Part shown: in pieces, positions 35,256 through 47,627 of the stretch
Layout of the letters: each line of letters starts with the position of its first letter
Position numbering within the stretch: the stretch's first letter is position 1
Translations under genes and position numbers: made by a program
Notes under the pieces: model-generated
What the model saw: only the letters and a program-made list of their open reading frames with translations
Told to the model about the DNA's origin: nothing
Databases searched by the model: none
Assembly (NCBI RefSeq): GCF_020520425.1
Contig: NC_079489.1
Coordinates: 16,392,001 to 16,456,000, forward strand
Length of the DNA stretch: 64,000 nt
Origin: Spinacia oleracea
Taxonomy: Eukaryota; Streptophyta; Magnoliopsida; Caryophyllales; Amaranthaceae
Direction of reading: 5' to 3'

Positions 35256-36203
35256 CCTTATACAGTCAATATTAGTCAATCATTTATGTTTATCTTCGTT
35301 GTCAGCCCAATATAAAATATAAACTCGCCCCATCATCAATGTGATGCACGGTTCACATATCAAAATGCAGATTCCAAAGTTCTCTAAGATACACTTCTTC
35401 CGTTTTTTACTTCACCATTTATCTTTTATAAAAGTTGAATAATAGTTGCACCATTTCCTTTTATGGTATGTTTTCACATGCTTTTGGGTGTGTTCACACT
35501 GTAAATACCCATTTTACTCTTACTCACATTTCACATTTCACATTTACCCATTATTACAACTTGATATAGTATCATCATATCATGTACGGTAAATATTAAC
35601 ATATACCATAATAGACTATAAAAATGTACAGCTCGAGATAATAAGTCTTTTATTTGGCTTGATGACAGTACAATTTATTTGGAATGACATTTAAGGTATT
35701 TTTATTGGACCATTTAATAAAAATGAGATATCTTAATCAGTAATAGTGAATAGTAAAATATTACTCTTGAATAACAACGGCGAGATCTAAAATAACCTTA
35801 TATAATGATATTATAAATCGTGTATAAAAATCTTGAACTATATATAATACATTATCATAAAGATTAATTTTAATACTTAGTGCTTTGTAGTTATTAGTTA
35901 AGTACTCCCTCCAAAATGGAGAGGCGAATGGTTCTCATTTGTCAAAAGAGAGTCGAATGTATTGTTTGCTCCTCTAATATTTTATACCTCATATATTTTA
36001 GAAGGTGAATTTAAAAACTGCACAAATATCATATACGGAGTAAGTTTCATCTCTAAAATACAAATTGCTGACAGAATTAAATATGTGATATTTTAATTAT
36101 TCTTATTTTAAGTTTAATTTATTTATATTAAAAGAGAGGTCAATCAATGAGTGACATTTGTCATCACCACATTGATTTCCTCTCTTTTAGTATAATATAT
36201 ATA
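35256..36203. other. Intergenic, no gene seen
   Basis: Begins with sequence paralogous to 21.92-22.07 kb. A lone 'actccctccaaaatggagag' near 35905 is a degenerate Stowaway-like end. Confidence 0.5.
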
Positions 36204-38225
36204 GATTATTCTCACGCCTAAACAATATGTAAAATTAATATTATGTTTTTTGTGTTTCTATTGTTATAGCCTAAAAAATAGGAGAGTGGGAGTATAAAAT
36301 CTCGCAGCTGCATATATTTAGATTGGGCTGTATATTTTTTCTGGAAGTTTTGTTATTTGATGCGTGATATTATTTTGTTACAAAATATTTGTTGCTTTAA
36401 TTATTTTTTTAACATTTTTGTCAGCCGTTTTTTCTGGAAAGTTAACATTAGAATCAGAGATATTATTGTTTTGTGAAATATTTGTTGCTTTATTAAAAAA
36501 AAAAAAAAATTCGTAGCCTTTTTTTCCTGGTAGTTTAAGATCATGTGCGGTATTAGAAAGATGTTCTAAAATGTTTATGCTTAGTTTTTTTTAAAAAATT
36601 TTTTAATATTAAAAGAGAGGACCAATCATGTGGTGACATTTGTCATCACCACATTGAGTTCCTCTCTTTTAGTATTGTATATAGATATATAGATTATTCT
36701 CACGCCTAAACAATATGTAAAATTAATATTATGTTTTTTGTGTTTCCATTGTTATAGCCTAAAAAAATAGGAGAGTGGGAGTATAAAATATCACAGCTGC
36801 ATATATTTAGATTGGGCTGTATATTTTTTCTGGAAGTTTTTTTATTTGATGTGTGATATTATTTTGTTAAATATGTGATATTTTAATTATTCTTATTTCA
36901 AGTTTAATTTATTTATATTAAAAGAGAGGTCAATCAATGAGTGACATTTGTCATCACCACATTGATTTCCTCTCGTTTAGTATAATATATATAGATTATT
37001 CTCACGCCTAAACAATATGTAAAATTAATACTTCCTCCATTTTTTTATTATTGCACCATCTATATTGGGCACAAGGATTAAGAAAGGTGGTAAAAGGTGA
37101 GAGATTGACAAAAATATCCATGTGATTAAGTACAAGTTGTAGGTAAAAAACAAGTGGGGTTTGGTCCCCACCACCCATACAAGGATAAAAATGTCATTTC
37201 AGGTAGGTAAACTTACTAAAAAAGGAAATGGTGCAATTAATATGCAACTTCCGAAAAAGGAAAATGATGCAATAATAAAAAAATGGAGGAAGTATTATGT
37301 TTTTTGTGTTTCCATTGTTATAGCCTAAAAAATAGGAGAGTGGGAGTATAAAATCTCGCAGTTGCATATATTTAGATTGAGCTGTATATTTTTTCTGGAA
37401 ATTTTGTTATTTGATGCGTGATATTATTTTGTTACAAAATATTTGTTGCTTTAATTATTTTTTTAACATTTTTGTCAGCCGTTTTTTCTGAAAAGTTAAC
37501 ATTAGAATCAGAGATATTATTGTTCTGTGAAATATTTGTTGCTTTATTAAAAAAAAAAAAAAAATTCGTAGCCCTTTTTTCCTGGAAGTTTAAGATCATG
37601 TGCGGTATTAGAAAGATGTTCTAAAAAGTTTAAGCTTAGTTTTTTTTTTAATTTTATTTTTAATATTAAAAGAGAGGACCAATCATGTGGTGACATTTGT
37701 CATCACCACATTGAGTTCCTCTCTTTTAGTATTGTATATAGATATATAGATTATTCTCACGCCTAAACAATATGTAAAATTAATATTATGTTTTTTGTGT
37801 TTCCATTGTTATAGCCTAAAAAATAAAAGAGTGGGAGTATACAATCTTACAGCTGCATATATTTAGATTGGGATGTATATTTTTTCTGGAAGTTTTGTTA
37901 TTTGATGCGTGATATTATTTTGTCACAAAATATTTGTTGCTTTAATTACTTTTTTAACATTTTTGTCAGCCGTTTTTTCTGGAAAGTTAACATTAGAATC
38001 AAAGATATTATTGTTTTGTGAAATATTTGTTGCTTTATTAAAAAAATAAATAAAAATCGTAGCCTTTTTTCCTGGAAGTTTAAGATCATGTGCGGTAGGA
38101 GAAAGATGTTCTAAAAAGTTTATGCGTAGTTTTTTTTTAATTTTTTTTAATATTAAAAGAGAGGACCAATCATGTGGTGACATTTGTCATCACCACATTG
38201 AGTTCCTCTCTTTTAGTATAGTATA
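36204..38225. repeat. Tandem array of ~490-bp units with a hairpin in each
   Basis: Each unit starts 'gattattctcacgcctaaac' (36203, 36691, 36992, 37750) and ends with a strong palindrome. Its outer arms are AAAGAGAGGA and TCCTCTCTTT and its core is GTGGTGACATTTGTCATCACCAC-like. The third unit is a short partial repeat. The final unit ends at about 38225, beside 'tagtatagtatatag'. The hairpin-at-end layout recalls Helitron tails or a palindromic MITE that amplified in tandem. ORFs here (37418-37624 +, 37923-38183 -) follow the repeat and are not genes. Confidence 0.8.
37031..37292. mobile_element. Stowaway-like MITE inside the array
   Basis: CTTCCTCCATTTTTTTATTA and its exact inverse flank a 262-bp non-coding body, with TA on both sides. 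Neighbouring array units read 'aaaattaatattatg' with no insertion, so this unit is the filled one. Confidence 0.88.
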
Positions 38226-38239
38226 TAGATGCTAGGAAT

Positions 38240-39075
38240 ATGTTTTTCTTATATGGGATTATAAAATTTTGGGAAGGTTTTACTAATAAAATATCCCGTT
38301 ATATTGCATATTTATCATATTGGAGTACATTTATGTATATTTAGTGATAAGTTTTTTCATTTTAATAAAATTTATTCTTTGAAAATCACTAATAATGTAT
38401 AAAGAACTATTTAACTCTTTAGAATGTCTATCTATTAAGTGTTTTGTATGATATAAAAGTTAATAAAAGCATATTAAAATTTACAAAAAAAAAACTGGAT
38501 AATTTTTTTTCTTCGATATACAATAAGTTACAACTTGTGCTTGCAAGACCTTTAAATTGGAGTATGGTTATGAATACAGCTATTTATTTTTGTTATACCC
38601 AAAATAGTACAGAATACTTAAAATATTATACTTGATTTGACTACAAGAAAAAACATGCTTTAGCGATTGAATTTTGCGACTACTAAAATTTTAGTCACAA
38701 AATTAGTTTTTGCAAATTGCAACTGAAGGAGAGAAGTAGTCGCTAAGTAGTTGCAGTATTACGACGGTCATGTGATGTCTGCAACTAAGTTGTTATTGTT
38801 TGTTTTGTTTTTTTTTTTTTGAAAGGGAAGATACACGAAGGTTAGGAAAGTCTTCTCTTAAGGCTGTAGCTTAATTTATCTAAAGAAATAAAATAAGAAA
38901 ACTTGTTGTCTACGTAAGGGTCAATATCTTGGTGTGTCTGAACTTGGTGACCTAAGGAGGCAACATAATCAGCCGCACGATTGGCTTCCCGATACACATG
39001 ACGAGAATCAACATGTACAACTAAGTTGTTATTGTGTACTCCGTACACCACAATTTATGAGTAGTATATTTTATT
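38240..39075. repeat. Block paralogous to 56.70-57.12 kb
   Basis: Shares 'ctatttaactctttagaatg', 'ttatacccaaaata', 'ttagcgattgaatttt' and 'gtagtcgctaagtag' in order. At 56.7 kb the block directly follows peptide gene 3; here there is no peptide gene upstream. The ORF at 38444-38635 is not preserved in the paralogue. Confidence 0.75.
38800..39017 (-). mobile_element. 218-bp LINE tail with RNase H remnant, perfect 18-bp TSD
   Basis: Flanked by CAACTAAGTTGTTATTGT at 38782-38799 and 39018-39035. The + strand begins with a T-rich run, so the element lies on the minus strand with its poly(A) there. The minus translation includes HVYREANRAADYVASLGHQ, the C-terminal helix of an RNase H domain of the kind carried by some plant LINEs. 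The paralogue at about 57.08 kb has one copy of the 18-mer and no insert. This is an extreme 5' truncation. Confidence 0.88.
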
Positions 39076-39148
39076 TCCTACAACAATAATAACGAGGAAC
39101 TGTTGTGGGCTGTGGGGATGGGCCAGCATGATATGGTTATTACTTAAG

Positions 39149-40679
39149 AAAATTGGGTAATATTAATCTAATTTTTGGCCCATTTTCTTTTATTAATCCC
39201 ATCCACGATTTCTTTTTTAATAATCCCACTTTTAGTACCCAGCAACGAAATGGCTTTCCTTTGAGTTGATTCATTTTTGTCCTTGAGTCGAATTGGAAGC
39301 ACTATTGGGGGCTTAACCCTGTGTTCTCTCCTAATCAGGTCGGGGGGTCTTCTACTAATACCCAACCACTGAAGCACAACGCTATTTGAATATGGAACAT
39401 CATAACAACGGCTTTCCCAGGCGACGTTTTCTATTTACCGGGACTCGCTGTTGGACAAGTCCCGAAACTGTTTTTAAGTTTTTAACTACTCGAGGAGAAC
39501 TATGGGCGGGGGGAGGAGGAGGGGAAAGGGATTTCTAAAGAAAATGCAATGAATTGCGTCCTTCCGTTCATGAATGTAAAAAGGCTTTTTCAAAAGTCTC
39601 TTCCAAAAGCATAGCTTTAGCGCTAAGTAGAAGTAGAAGCTATAGGCGAAGACTTTCGCTTGGATTTTCTTCATGAAATGTTGATTGCCTTGGAGTTTCC
39701 TGTTTGCTTCACTAAATGGATCAGAAAGCAACCCCTCCAATTGCTCGCCGGCCCAGACTTTGCATAAAAATATTGATCAGCGTCTCCTCTGAGTGACAGC
39801 TGCCTTCTTGCATGCGAAAGGAAATCTACATGCTTTGATCTCGAATTAGCGTTCCACGAAGCTTTCGGTTGTAATAGCTAAAGCTATGCTTTTGGAAAAG
39901 GGCGAAGTTCTTTTCCCAAGCCATCTCATCAAGGCCTAGCCAAAGGCGTGAGATTCATTGTTTTCCAAGCCCAGAGATTTTCCGGAAAGTCTAGGTTGGC
40001 TCCCAGCTCCATCTCAGCCGGCTTCTTCTCCTGCGGAGCTCTGATAAACGGTGGCCGAAGCGCTATGCCGGGGCGGGGGGACGAGAAAAGAAAGCTTTTT
40101 CTTCGCTCTTCCGGAACCGGTACAGAAATGGGTGCCAACTGCACTTGGTCAGTAGAACATAGTCTCGACGGCCCTGCGAAAAGGTCTTTCAGGGTGCCAT
40201 GATTTATTTGGTACGATGTGTTAAGCATATGCCTTTTGACACAAATCAAAACCCGAGCTCTATGCTGTTGGGGAACTCTGCAAGGGGAACGTAGTCGCTT
40301 AAGCGATCGGAGCGAAGTTTTTGGAGCGGTAATTGATTCGTTTAAGTTTCCGAAATTATTCGACCAGAAGAGGGTATTCTCGAGCGTAGATTGATAGAAA
40401 TTTGAGGTCAATCTTATTGGGTTTATGTATCCGGTAACCGATGAAAAAGTCAACGAGACGGTGATAAATTGATGATGATGACTGAATATATCGAGAGAGT
40501 TGTGAGATTATTTTAGGTTTATCACTTGTTTTAGGTCTACCGCCTACAACAGGTTTATCACTTGTTTGGCCCAATAAAAGTCGTTGGGTAGTAAATGTGA
40601 GATTATTAAAAAAATATGATGTATGTGGGATTAATAAAAGAAAATCGGCCAAAGGTTGGATTAATATTACCAAATTTTT
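39149..40679. mobile_element. Long-TIR element with organelle-like interior
   Basis: Left end AAAATTGGGTAATATTAATC and about 80 further bases are matched as an inverted copy at about 40600-40679 ('ggccaaaggttggattaata'). The interior (about 39240-40450) has much higher GC than its surroundings and a style ('ggagcgaagtttttggagcg', 'cttttggaaaagggcgaag') that resembles plant mitochondrial DNA. No transposase is recognised and the TSD is not clear, so the exact ends are uncertain by a few bases. Confidence 0.6.
39929..40453 (-). other. Open frame inside the TIR element, unidentified
   Basis: A 174-residue frame on the minus strand (with an overlapping + strand frame at 39948-40202) in the GC-rich interior. 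It contains Arg/Pro-rich sequence and no domain I recognise, and I could not match it to any plant mitochondrial gene I know. It may be unannotated mitochondrial intergenic DNA or an organellar orf; it is probably not an expressed nuclear gene. Confidence 0.25.
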
Positions 40680-41028
40680 CTATCTCTATTATATAAGTGA
40701 ATAAGTGAGATTATTTTAGTAAATTTACTTTTGGTGTTCTCCTTGGATTATTAAAATATCCTCCACATTTATAGAATAGATAATATAATGACAACCTACC
40801 CAATATGAAAAGCCCAAAGAATCATTTTAATCAATCTAGCCCCTTAAATAAATCCTTACCAATTTAATCAATCTGTTTAAATGCGTTCGGCTCTGTCTAA
40901 CTTATATATTTCTTTTATTCGCATGCATTGCATTTCTATTATATTTTTACATGTTATTTCAGATTTAAATGTAATAACACAAATCTATTTCTTATATTCG
41001 CACGCATCGCGTGCATATAAGACTAGTA
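40680..41028 (+). mobile_element. Small Helitron-like element, + strand
   Basis: The 5' start TCTATCTCTATTATATAAG is of the usual plant Helitron form. The 3' end has the hairpin GCACGCATCGCGTGC followed by 'atataaga' and CTAG, then T. Length about 350 bp, non-autonomous. The base before the 5' TC is not the A expected for an A/T target, so the 5' boundary is approximate. Confidence 0.6.
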
Positions 41029-41602
41029 TATATTAAAAAAGATAGTGATGTTGGATTTTTGTTAACCCTAAACAAGGAATAATGACACGCAACTCTCTGC
41101 CTCTTAGGTTTCATCTTCCTATCCAATGTGAGTTTTGTTTCACCTCCCTAATCTTCCTGTGATTTTAAGGGTTTGTTTTTATATTCTTTTGTGACATTAC
41201 AGGCTCCGTTTTATTGGACTTATGTTGACTGAACTTATATTATCTGAACATAACGGAACTTATCTGAACTTATTTTATCTGAAAAAACTTATTTGTCTGA
41301 AATAAACTTATTTGTGTGTGAAAATGTCTGAAAAAACTTATTTTTGTTGAACTTATATTATTTGAACTTAACTGAACTTATCTGAACTTATTTTGTCTGA
41401 AATAAGTCAAAATAAGTCAAACAAAACAGGCCTTAATTAGGCATTGCTTTCAAGGTCCTAATACTTTTAAGTTCCATTAGAACGAAAATTTGGGGCTTCC
41501 ACAGTTGTATAATTAATTAATTATGCATAGATTATGATATGATTTATTCATATTGGCGTCATGTATCCAACACAATAAGGACTGTCTTATTTTAACCCTT
41601 AA
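41029..41602. other. Intergenic with TGAACTTAT-type repeat
   Basis: 41200-41440 repeats 'ctgaacttat' and variants. No gene. Confidence 0.6.
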
Positions 41603-42241
41603 CTAGTGTGTGGCCCGGGCGATGCCCCGATCGCTACATTGAATAGTTAAAATTTTAGATTTTTCTTGAGCTTAATATTTGACGAAATGCATGTATACCT
41701 TAAATGAAAAACATCAATTAAGTTTGTCAACTACACAGACACTACGTCATTTATCATGCCAAGTAATTTTTCAATTAGATCATCTTACAATTGTATAATT
41801 TGTTTTCTAGTGGAACTAAGTGCTTCAAATTAATAACACCAAATTAGATATAAGCAGCCATGCAAGGTATTTCTATAGTTGATGCTTATGAGATTCATGA
41901 CATCATGTTTCTTCATAGTTGTCCTAATTATTTATTTTTACTTTTTTCAAAATATTCCATAGAAAATAAATAATCAAATAAAAATTTAGTTGGTTTAGAC
42001 TTCATGTTAACATTTATTTATAAATTAATGTGAAGAAATAAACCACAATTGGTGGTTGGTTAAGATGGTAATGAGAATTATCATTCAGACATGAGGTCTA
42101 GAGTTCGAACCTCGTTGTATTGATTTTTGGTTATCCATGACATGACATACCACTTGTTGAGTGAATGATGTGGCGCAAAGGAAAGAGTACTACGTGACAC
42201 ATAGACATTTTCCAAAACGTCTTTTAATATATTAGTATAGA
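41603..42241 (-). mobile_element. Small Helitron, minus strand
   Basis: On the minus strand it starts TCTATACTAATATATTAAAA (preceded by A) and ends in the hairpin CGGGGCATCGCCCGG, a short spacer and CTAG followed by T. These match Helitron termini and A/T target preference. Length 639 bp. It includes a tRNA-like segment (42050-42120, B-box GAGTTCGAACCTC). Confidence 0.75.
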
Positions 42242-42978
42242 TAGGATATTGTAGTACTCTCCAATTAATAAGTTTAGAACAACCTAAATCTAACAATATG
42301 GTTGGTTATATTTTATCCTTATTTTACAGAATTCATGAGGTCATTTTAGTAAATGGATTTTTGGTGTCCCGTTATGGAATAGATTACAATACTCTTAATA
42401 AGTTTTAATTTAATTTAATCATAATAATTCTAAAAACTGATAATTTAATGTCATATTGTAAAAAAAATGAAATTTCAATGCACGTAACAATCAAAAGTCA
42501 ACAACAATTTAATTTAATTCTATAGCAAACATGAAAGAGGTTATTAAGGCAGTTAAAAAAATTGGAATTCATCCCTTCAATCTTACATTTTTTTATTACA
42601 AAATTAAACTTAGTCTTACTCTTAATCATACCCTAATTTTATATGGTTATACAAGCACTTTGCGGCAAAAAAGGCAAAAAAATGAAAAAATGAACAAGTA
42701 AAAATCTTTTACGTTTATTTTAATTAATTTGTTATTACATTAATTCCTATATAGATTTTATTACATATAAATATGTATATTTTTTTTCTTCAGTTCTAAA
42801 TAATTTTTCTTACATGTTTTAGAAAATGTACATCCTTTTAAGAACGTGTAGCGTGTATATAGGACTACGTTTTAATTAACAAATTAGAGAAGAAAGTCAT
42901 TGAAGTATTATTTTAGTTCATTAGAATCAAACTTTAGTTTAAGATATCGATAATGCACTTATAAAAATTGTTAAAATA
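42242..42978. other. Intergenic, no feature seen
   Basis: AT-rich sequence without ORF or repeat structure that I can support. Confidence 0.5.
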
Positions 42979-43089
42979 TCCTAACACTTATAAAGCTTTG
43001 AACTTGATTTACTATTCACCCAATAGTAGAATACCCACACTACCCCCGTTTCATGCCTAAATTTTATTTTTGTCTTATTCTTAATAATA

Positions 43090-43385
43090 GTGCTCAGACT
43101 ATATTACCCTCGGTTATTTTACTTACACGTGTTTCTTTTCTCCTTCTCTTTCCTCCTTCCTTTTCTTTCCTTTTCGATTGAACGCTGGGAAGTGAGAACC
43201 CTATCTTTTCTTCTATCTCCTCCCGTCTTTCCTCTGCCATTCATCATCTCCTTCCTCCTTTCACCTGGTTTTTCGAGTTCTCCTTCCTCTTTCTACATTG
43301 GATCTTTTTCTCTCTCCTCCAAGCAGCTTCAATTCTCGTCTGCTACTTCCGACGATTGTTGTAGCAACTACAATCTTTGACCCAG
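43090..43385 (+). other. CT-rich 5'-UTR-like region
   Basis: Pyrimidine-rich sequence ending 'gacccag' before GTTTGTTTTA, which looks like a 5' UTR exon and a donor. A similar CT-rich region follows the second Helitron-like 5' end at 45830-46140. The 96-residue frame is low complexity and unlikely to be protein-coding. Confidence 0.35.
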
Positions 43386-43808
43386 GTTTGTTTTATTCAG
43401 TTTCTCAATCTATTTTCTTGATTTTGATTTCTTTGATTTCATGGCACTCTTTATGAATTTGTATGAATTAGGACTGATGGTATGAATTTTTTAATTAATT
43501 ATGTTACTTTGTTAATTTTATGATGAGATCAAAATTGTATGAATTAGGGCTGATTGTATGAATTTGTTAATTAGTTATGTTAATTTGTTAATCTTATGAC
43601 GAGATCGAACTTGTATGAATTTGTATGAATTAGGGCTGATTGTATGGATTTGTAACCCTAAACTGAATTAAGTTGTGAAGACTAATTGCACTTGCTTAAT
43701 TTAAGCTGCTTGTCCAACTAGCAGTTCATAGTTCATACTCTTACATTATTTGAATGTACGAACATCTTCAAGCTTACAATTGACATGTGAATTTTCTTTT
43801 CTTGCCAG

Positions 43809-43920
43809 CTTGTTCTGGTTTACATGTCCAAGGTGGATGGAAAATTCAATTTTAGTCAGTGTCAACTTCTTGACCGAGATTATGAAGGTTATCTTTGCAA
43901 TTGTTATGATTTTGATTCAG
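43809..43920 (+). pseudogene. Exon-like fragment, unidentified gene
   Basis: Acceptor TTGCCAG, open phase reading LVLVYMSKVDGKFNFSQCQL, then a donor GTAAAC after 'gattttgattcag'. The exon is plausible in size and splice signals but I do not recognise the protein. Further exon-like pieces follow at about 44968-45021 (PDKKFGEKPLPSVSTFVQ) and 45105-45180 (MSLLDNKERQEDSSIPWVPR, stop). They may all come from one source gene. Confidence 0.4.
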
Positions 43921-46900
43921 GTAAACTTGTTAATCTTTTTAGTTATAAATTCTGTCAATTTTTTCTTTTTTAGCTTAAGTTTGGTGTCAAGCTCTGAACA
44001 ATTCTCTTCACTCTGCATGGTCTGTCTTCCCCCCACTCTTTTTTTTTACTAAGATCACAGGGGGGAGCAGACAAAAAAGTTTTGGTCTCCATCACTTCAT
44101 ATATGCATTTTATTATATGGGTAGGGACGTAGGGTGCTTTGCTAAAGTTGACAACTCAAGTTGTCTTGATTAGTTCACTTGTTTGTTGTCCTGAATGTGC
44201 TTTCTTCTGTTTATGTCACCTTGAATCATGATTCTGATAACATATCACTCTAAAACGGAATCAGGTCTGCACAAGCTTCAATCGGCCTGGGGTATGGGCA
44301 CAAGTATATGACTCTGTCTATACATGTTAACCTCTCTGGAATCCCACAAACCCTTTACATCCTAGGTATTGTTGTATTTAGCGGTCTGAGCATAGCGCTG
44401 TAAGATGACTTATGTTGCATAGATCTCATATTATCAAGAGATGTGACTGTAGACTAGAAATAGGATAATTGACATGAGAATACTTGATGGATTAAGCTCT
44501 TGCATCTGTTTTATCTTGTGGCATTAATTTCCTACACGAACGACCCCTAATGGTGAGTATAAGTATATAACATAAAGACGAGCCCTCTACCTCAAAGAAG
44601 CGTTAAGGAATGTTGGTATACATATAGGAAAGTAAAAGGAAAAAAGGTCTTGAAGCTAAAGAATTAGTAATAGTCTTCTCCGTATAAAGAAGTGATCTAC
44701 ATAGACCGCTTGGTAGGGATGCCAGTGGGTTTCATGGGAAATTTTAATTTTACTGTTTTAGTTAATTTTTTCATGTTAGATTTTACTTCAAGATGAAAGA
44801 GTAAAAACCGAAAAAGTTACTTTAGGATAGTTATGGGGGCTACATTTCCATAACTACCAATTTAGTTTACTTTTAAGTTAGGCTATTCTGCTTACATCTG
44901 TACTTTGGGGAACTTTTTCTTTCATATTGTTGACTTATCTACTCTGGTAACTGGTAACGTTTGCAGGCCAGACAAAAAATTTGGAGAAAAGCCTCTTCCA
45001 TCTGTCTCCACATTTGTTCAGGTATTCTTTTTTATTATGTCACAACATTCACACTTGTAAATTGTAATTCCCCCTTGTAGTGTATAATTTATGTTCTTTT
45101 TAGCTCAGTATGTCTTTGCTGGACAACAAAGAACGCCAGGAGGATAGCAGTATCCCCTGGGTCCCTCGTGAGAAATTTTAAGTTGTTATGGTGAATCAAA
45201 CAAATGTCCATTTATATTGGTACTAAACTATTATGATCTTCATTATTTATTTAGTCTTCCAGGAATCTTGATCTTTTGCATCTTGTTATTTGTTTGGGAT
45301 TGATGATATTAGTTAAGGTCACATTAAAAAAATTCCTTAGTATACCTTTTGTATCGCGATACGTTGATTGGTCCAGGTCAACTAGGTAATTTTTTTCTTG
45401 GGACAGGATATGTAAAGCTTCAAGCAATTTTTCAATTTGACATAGGAAGGAATACAAGCCTTTAGGTTTTGGTATTAGGGTAAGATTTATAGTTTAGTAC
45501 CTTTCAAAGTTCAAACTCAGTGACTGGGTAGTCCTTAAGACACATGATAATATGGATCAACTAAGGTTGCTTTTTTTCTCACAGCAAATGCTGTAAATAG
45601 TCATTGCTGGCATATGCTGAGAGGTATGTCTGCCCGGCGTAATATTTTTACAAAATAGAAATTATTTAAGTTGAAGTATCCTTTTGAAAGTATGTCACTT
45701 TGTTCTTTCTTCAAAACAAACCCATCATCCTAACATTTATAAAGGCTTGAACTTCATTTACTATTCATGTAACAGTTAGATTACTATAATGCCCTTATTT
45801 CTTCTTTGTTTTACATTCTGCCCTTTGCCTCAATCTGATGCCACGTTCCCCCCTTGCCATCGGCTCTCCTCTCCTCTTCTCTTCTCTCCCCATTTGGTGC
45901 CCTAATTCTTTGTTTTGTTCTTCAGCTCTCTCTCTCCTCTTCTCTCATGGTAGTAACTAGATATGCTATGGCTATCTTTCTCTTCCTCGATCTTACCTCC
46001 CTCTCATCTACTACCGGCCATATTCTTTGATCAAACAAATTTCTCTGGTCTCCTCGCCCTCTTCCTGTTCCTCTTCGATAAATCTTTGTCTGGTTTTTTC
46101 ACCCCTTGTCCTTTTCTCTCTCATGTGAATCTCCTCTGATGACCATCAAAGTATCGCCGGCAATGTATCTCAATTGGGTTGTGCTTTTGTGTGTGTAATT
46201 TGTGTAATCTTGAGCAATGTAATTATAGTTTACATACACTCTTTTGTAGTTGGGTTATTACTGATTTTTATGTTCCAGAAAACAAATCAAGGGTTTTAAT
46301 TTCTAGGGGTTTTTCTCAAATTTGTCCTTTTTTTTGGTGAGTATATTTTGAACCGAAATTCAATTTGTAGGTAACTGATTACTGGGGCGAGTACTTGAGG
46401 TCCTCTGTCGATTTCTTCTCCCTGAATCGTTTCTTGCTCGTCGGACTCAACTAAGCAATGATGTAAGTTTAACTCCTAATTTCTTTTTAGTACCAGTGAA
46501 TTGATATAAGATTAAGTTGAATTGTAGTAATCTGAGTGCGGTTGCTTTCAGCTTGATGCTGATTAGTCGATTAAAAGGAGGATGTATAGGGAATTACCAA
46601 TAGAGATTTTATTGTTAGAGCTACTAAGGAGGATGTATAGTGGAATTACCAGTGGAGATTTTAATGTTAGAGCTATCAAGGTTAGAGCTTTTCGCCTCTT
46701 CTGTTGATTTCAGAATTAATTGGAGCCTATACTTCTTAGTGTTGTAAGTGCACTTAAACTACAATATATGTCTGTAGGATGTGGCACATTTTCTTGAGGC
46801 TTTTAGGCAATCTTAAAGCATTTTTATTTTAACCATAAATTAGAGAAAGTATGATAGTGATTGAACTATTATTAATTTCTGATGATCTATCTTAATCTGT

Positions 46901-47274
46901 TAGCTTATTTGGAGGTTTTTGGTTTGTTGGGTGTTTCCACAACTCTGATTTTTACGTGGCCCTGTTTAGTCTGAAATTTAAAAATTCTTCCGCCTTCCAC
47001 AGTATGTGTTTATTCAACTTTGAAGAGACCTGCTCATATATCATTTTTATTAATATTATTAATGTAAGTGTTCTACTGCTTGGTCAAGATAGAATCTTAT
47101 AGTTGTCATTTGAATGTTATTTATTATGTATTGGAACTCGCAGTAGTAGAGATGTAAATGGAAAGACCTTCCTGTGTGGAAGATGTAGTTTCCTGAAGAT
47201 GTTATATTGGCTTGTGATAGTTGATTAGTTGTTATTTTCCCAGAGATGGCTCATCTATTGTTTGTGCATTACAG

Positions 47275-47627
47275 GTTTCTTCAGTTCGTGCAAGCAAGTT
47301 AGATGATAAAAGACTGAGCATATTTACTGGAACAAAGACTCTTCACTTACACTGTGTGTCCAAAGAAGATAGAGAAGCATGGATTGAGGTGTTGTTAGCT
47401 GCAAAGATCTTTTCCCCAGGGTGCTTTCAAGCATTGAATTTTCTCTTGAAGACACTCTTGTGTCAACAAATAACCTTCGGCGAAGGATGTTACAGGAAGG
47501 TGTTGCCGAGCCAGTGATTAAAGATTGCGAGTCTATTATGCTCGTAGAAGTCTCTAAGCCGAAGAATCAATTTACAACTCTTCCACACAAACGTATCTCT
47601 TTGCTGGAGACTTTGAGACGGTTAGAG
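47275..47627 (+). pseudogene. ORP (oxysterol-binding-protein-related) exon, frameshifted
   Basis: Acceptor TTACAG and donor GTATGT bound a 353-bp exon. Translation gives the end of a PH domain ([38 protein letters not shown]) and, after a one-base loss near 47408, the linker ([47 protein letters not shown]). This order matches plant ORP1-type proteins, which bind sterol or phosphoinositide lipids at membrane contacts. The other ORP exons, including the lipid-binding domain with its EQVSHHPP-type signature, are not found nearby, so this is an isolated broken fragment. Confidence 0.82.

Noticed and set aside
36204..38225. CRISPR-like array
   Set aside because: Plant DNA; the repeats are ~490-bp tandem units without unique spacers.
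42050..42120. tRNA gene
   Set aside because: A B-box is present but no acceptor stem or proper cloverleaf; it lies in a Helitron and is better seen as a SINE- or tRNA-derived remnant.
43090..43380. 96-codon ORF as a membrane protein
   Set aside because: Pyrimidine-rich UTR-like sequence gives Phe/Leu/Ser-rich translation. More likely non-coding.
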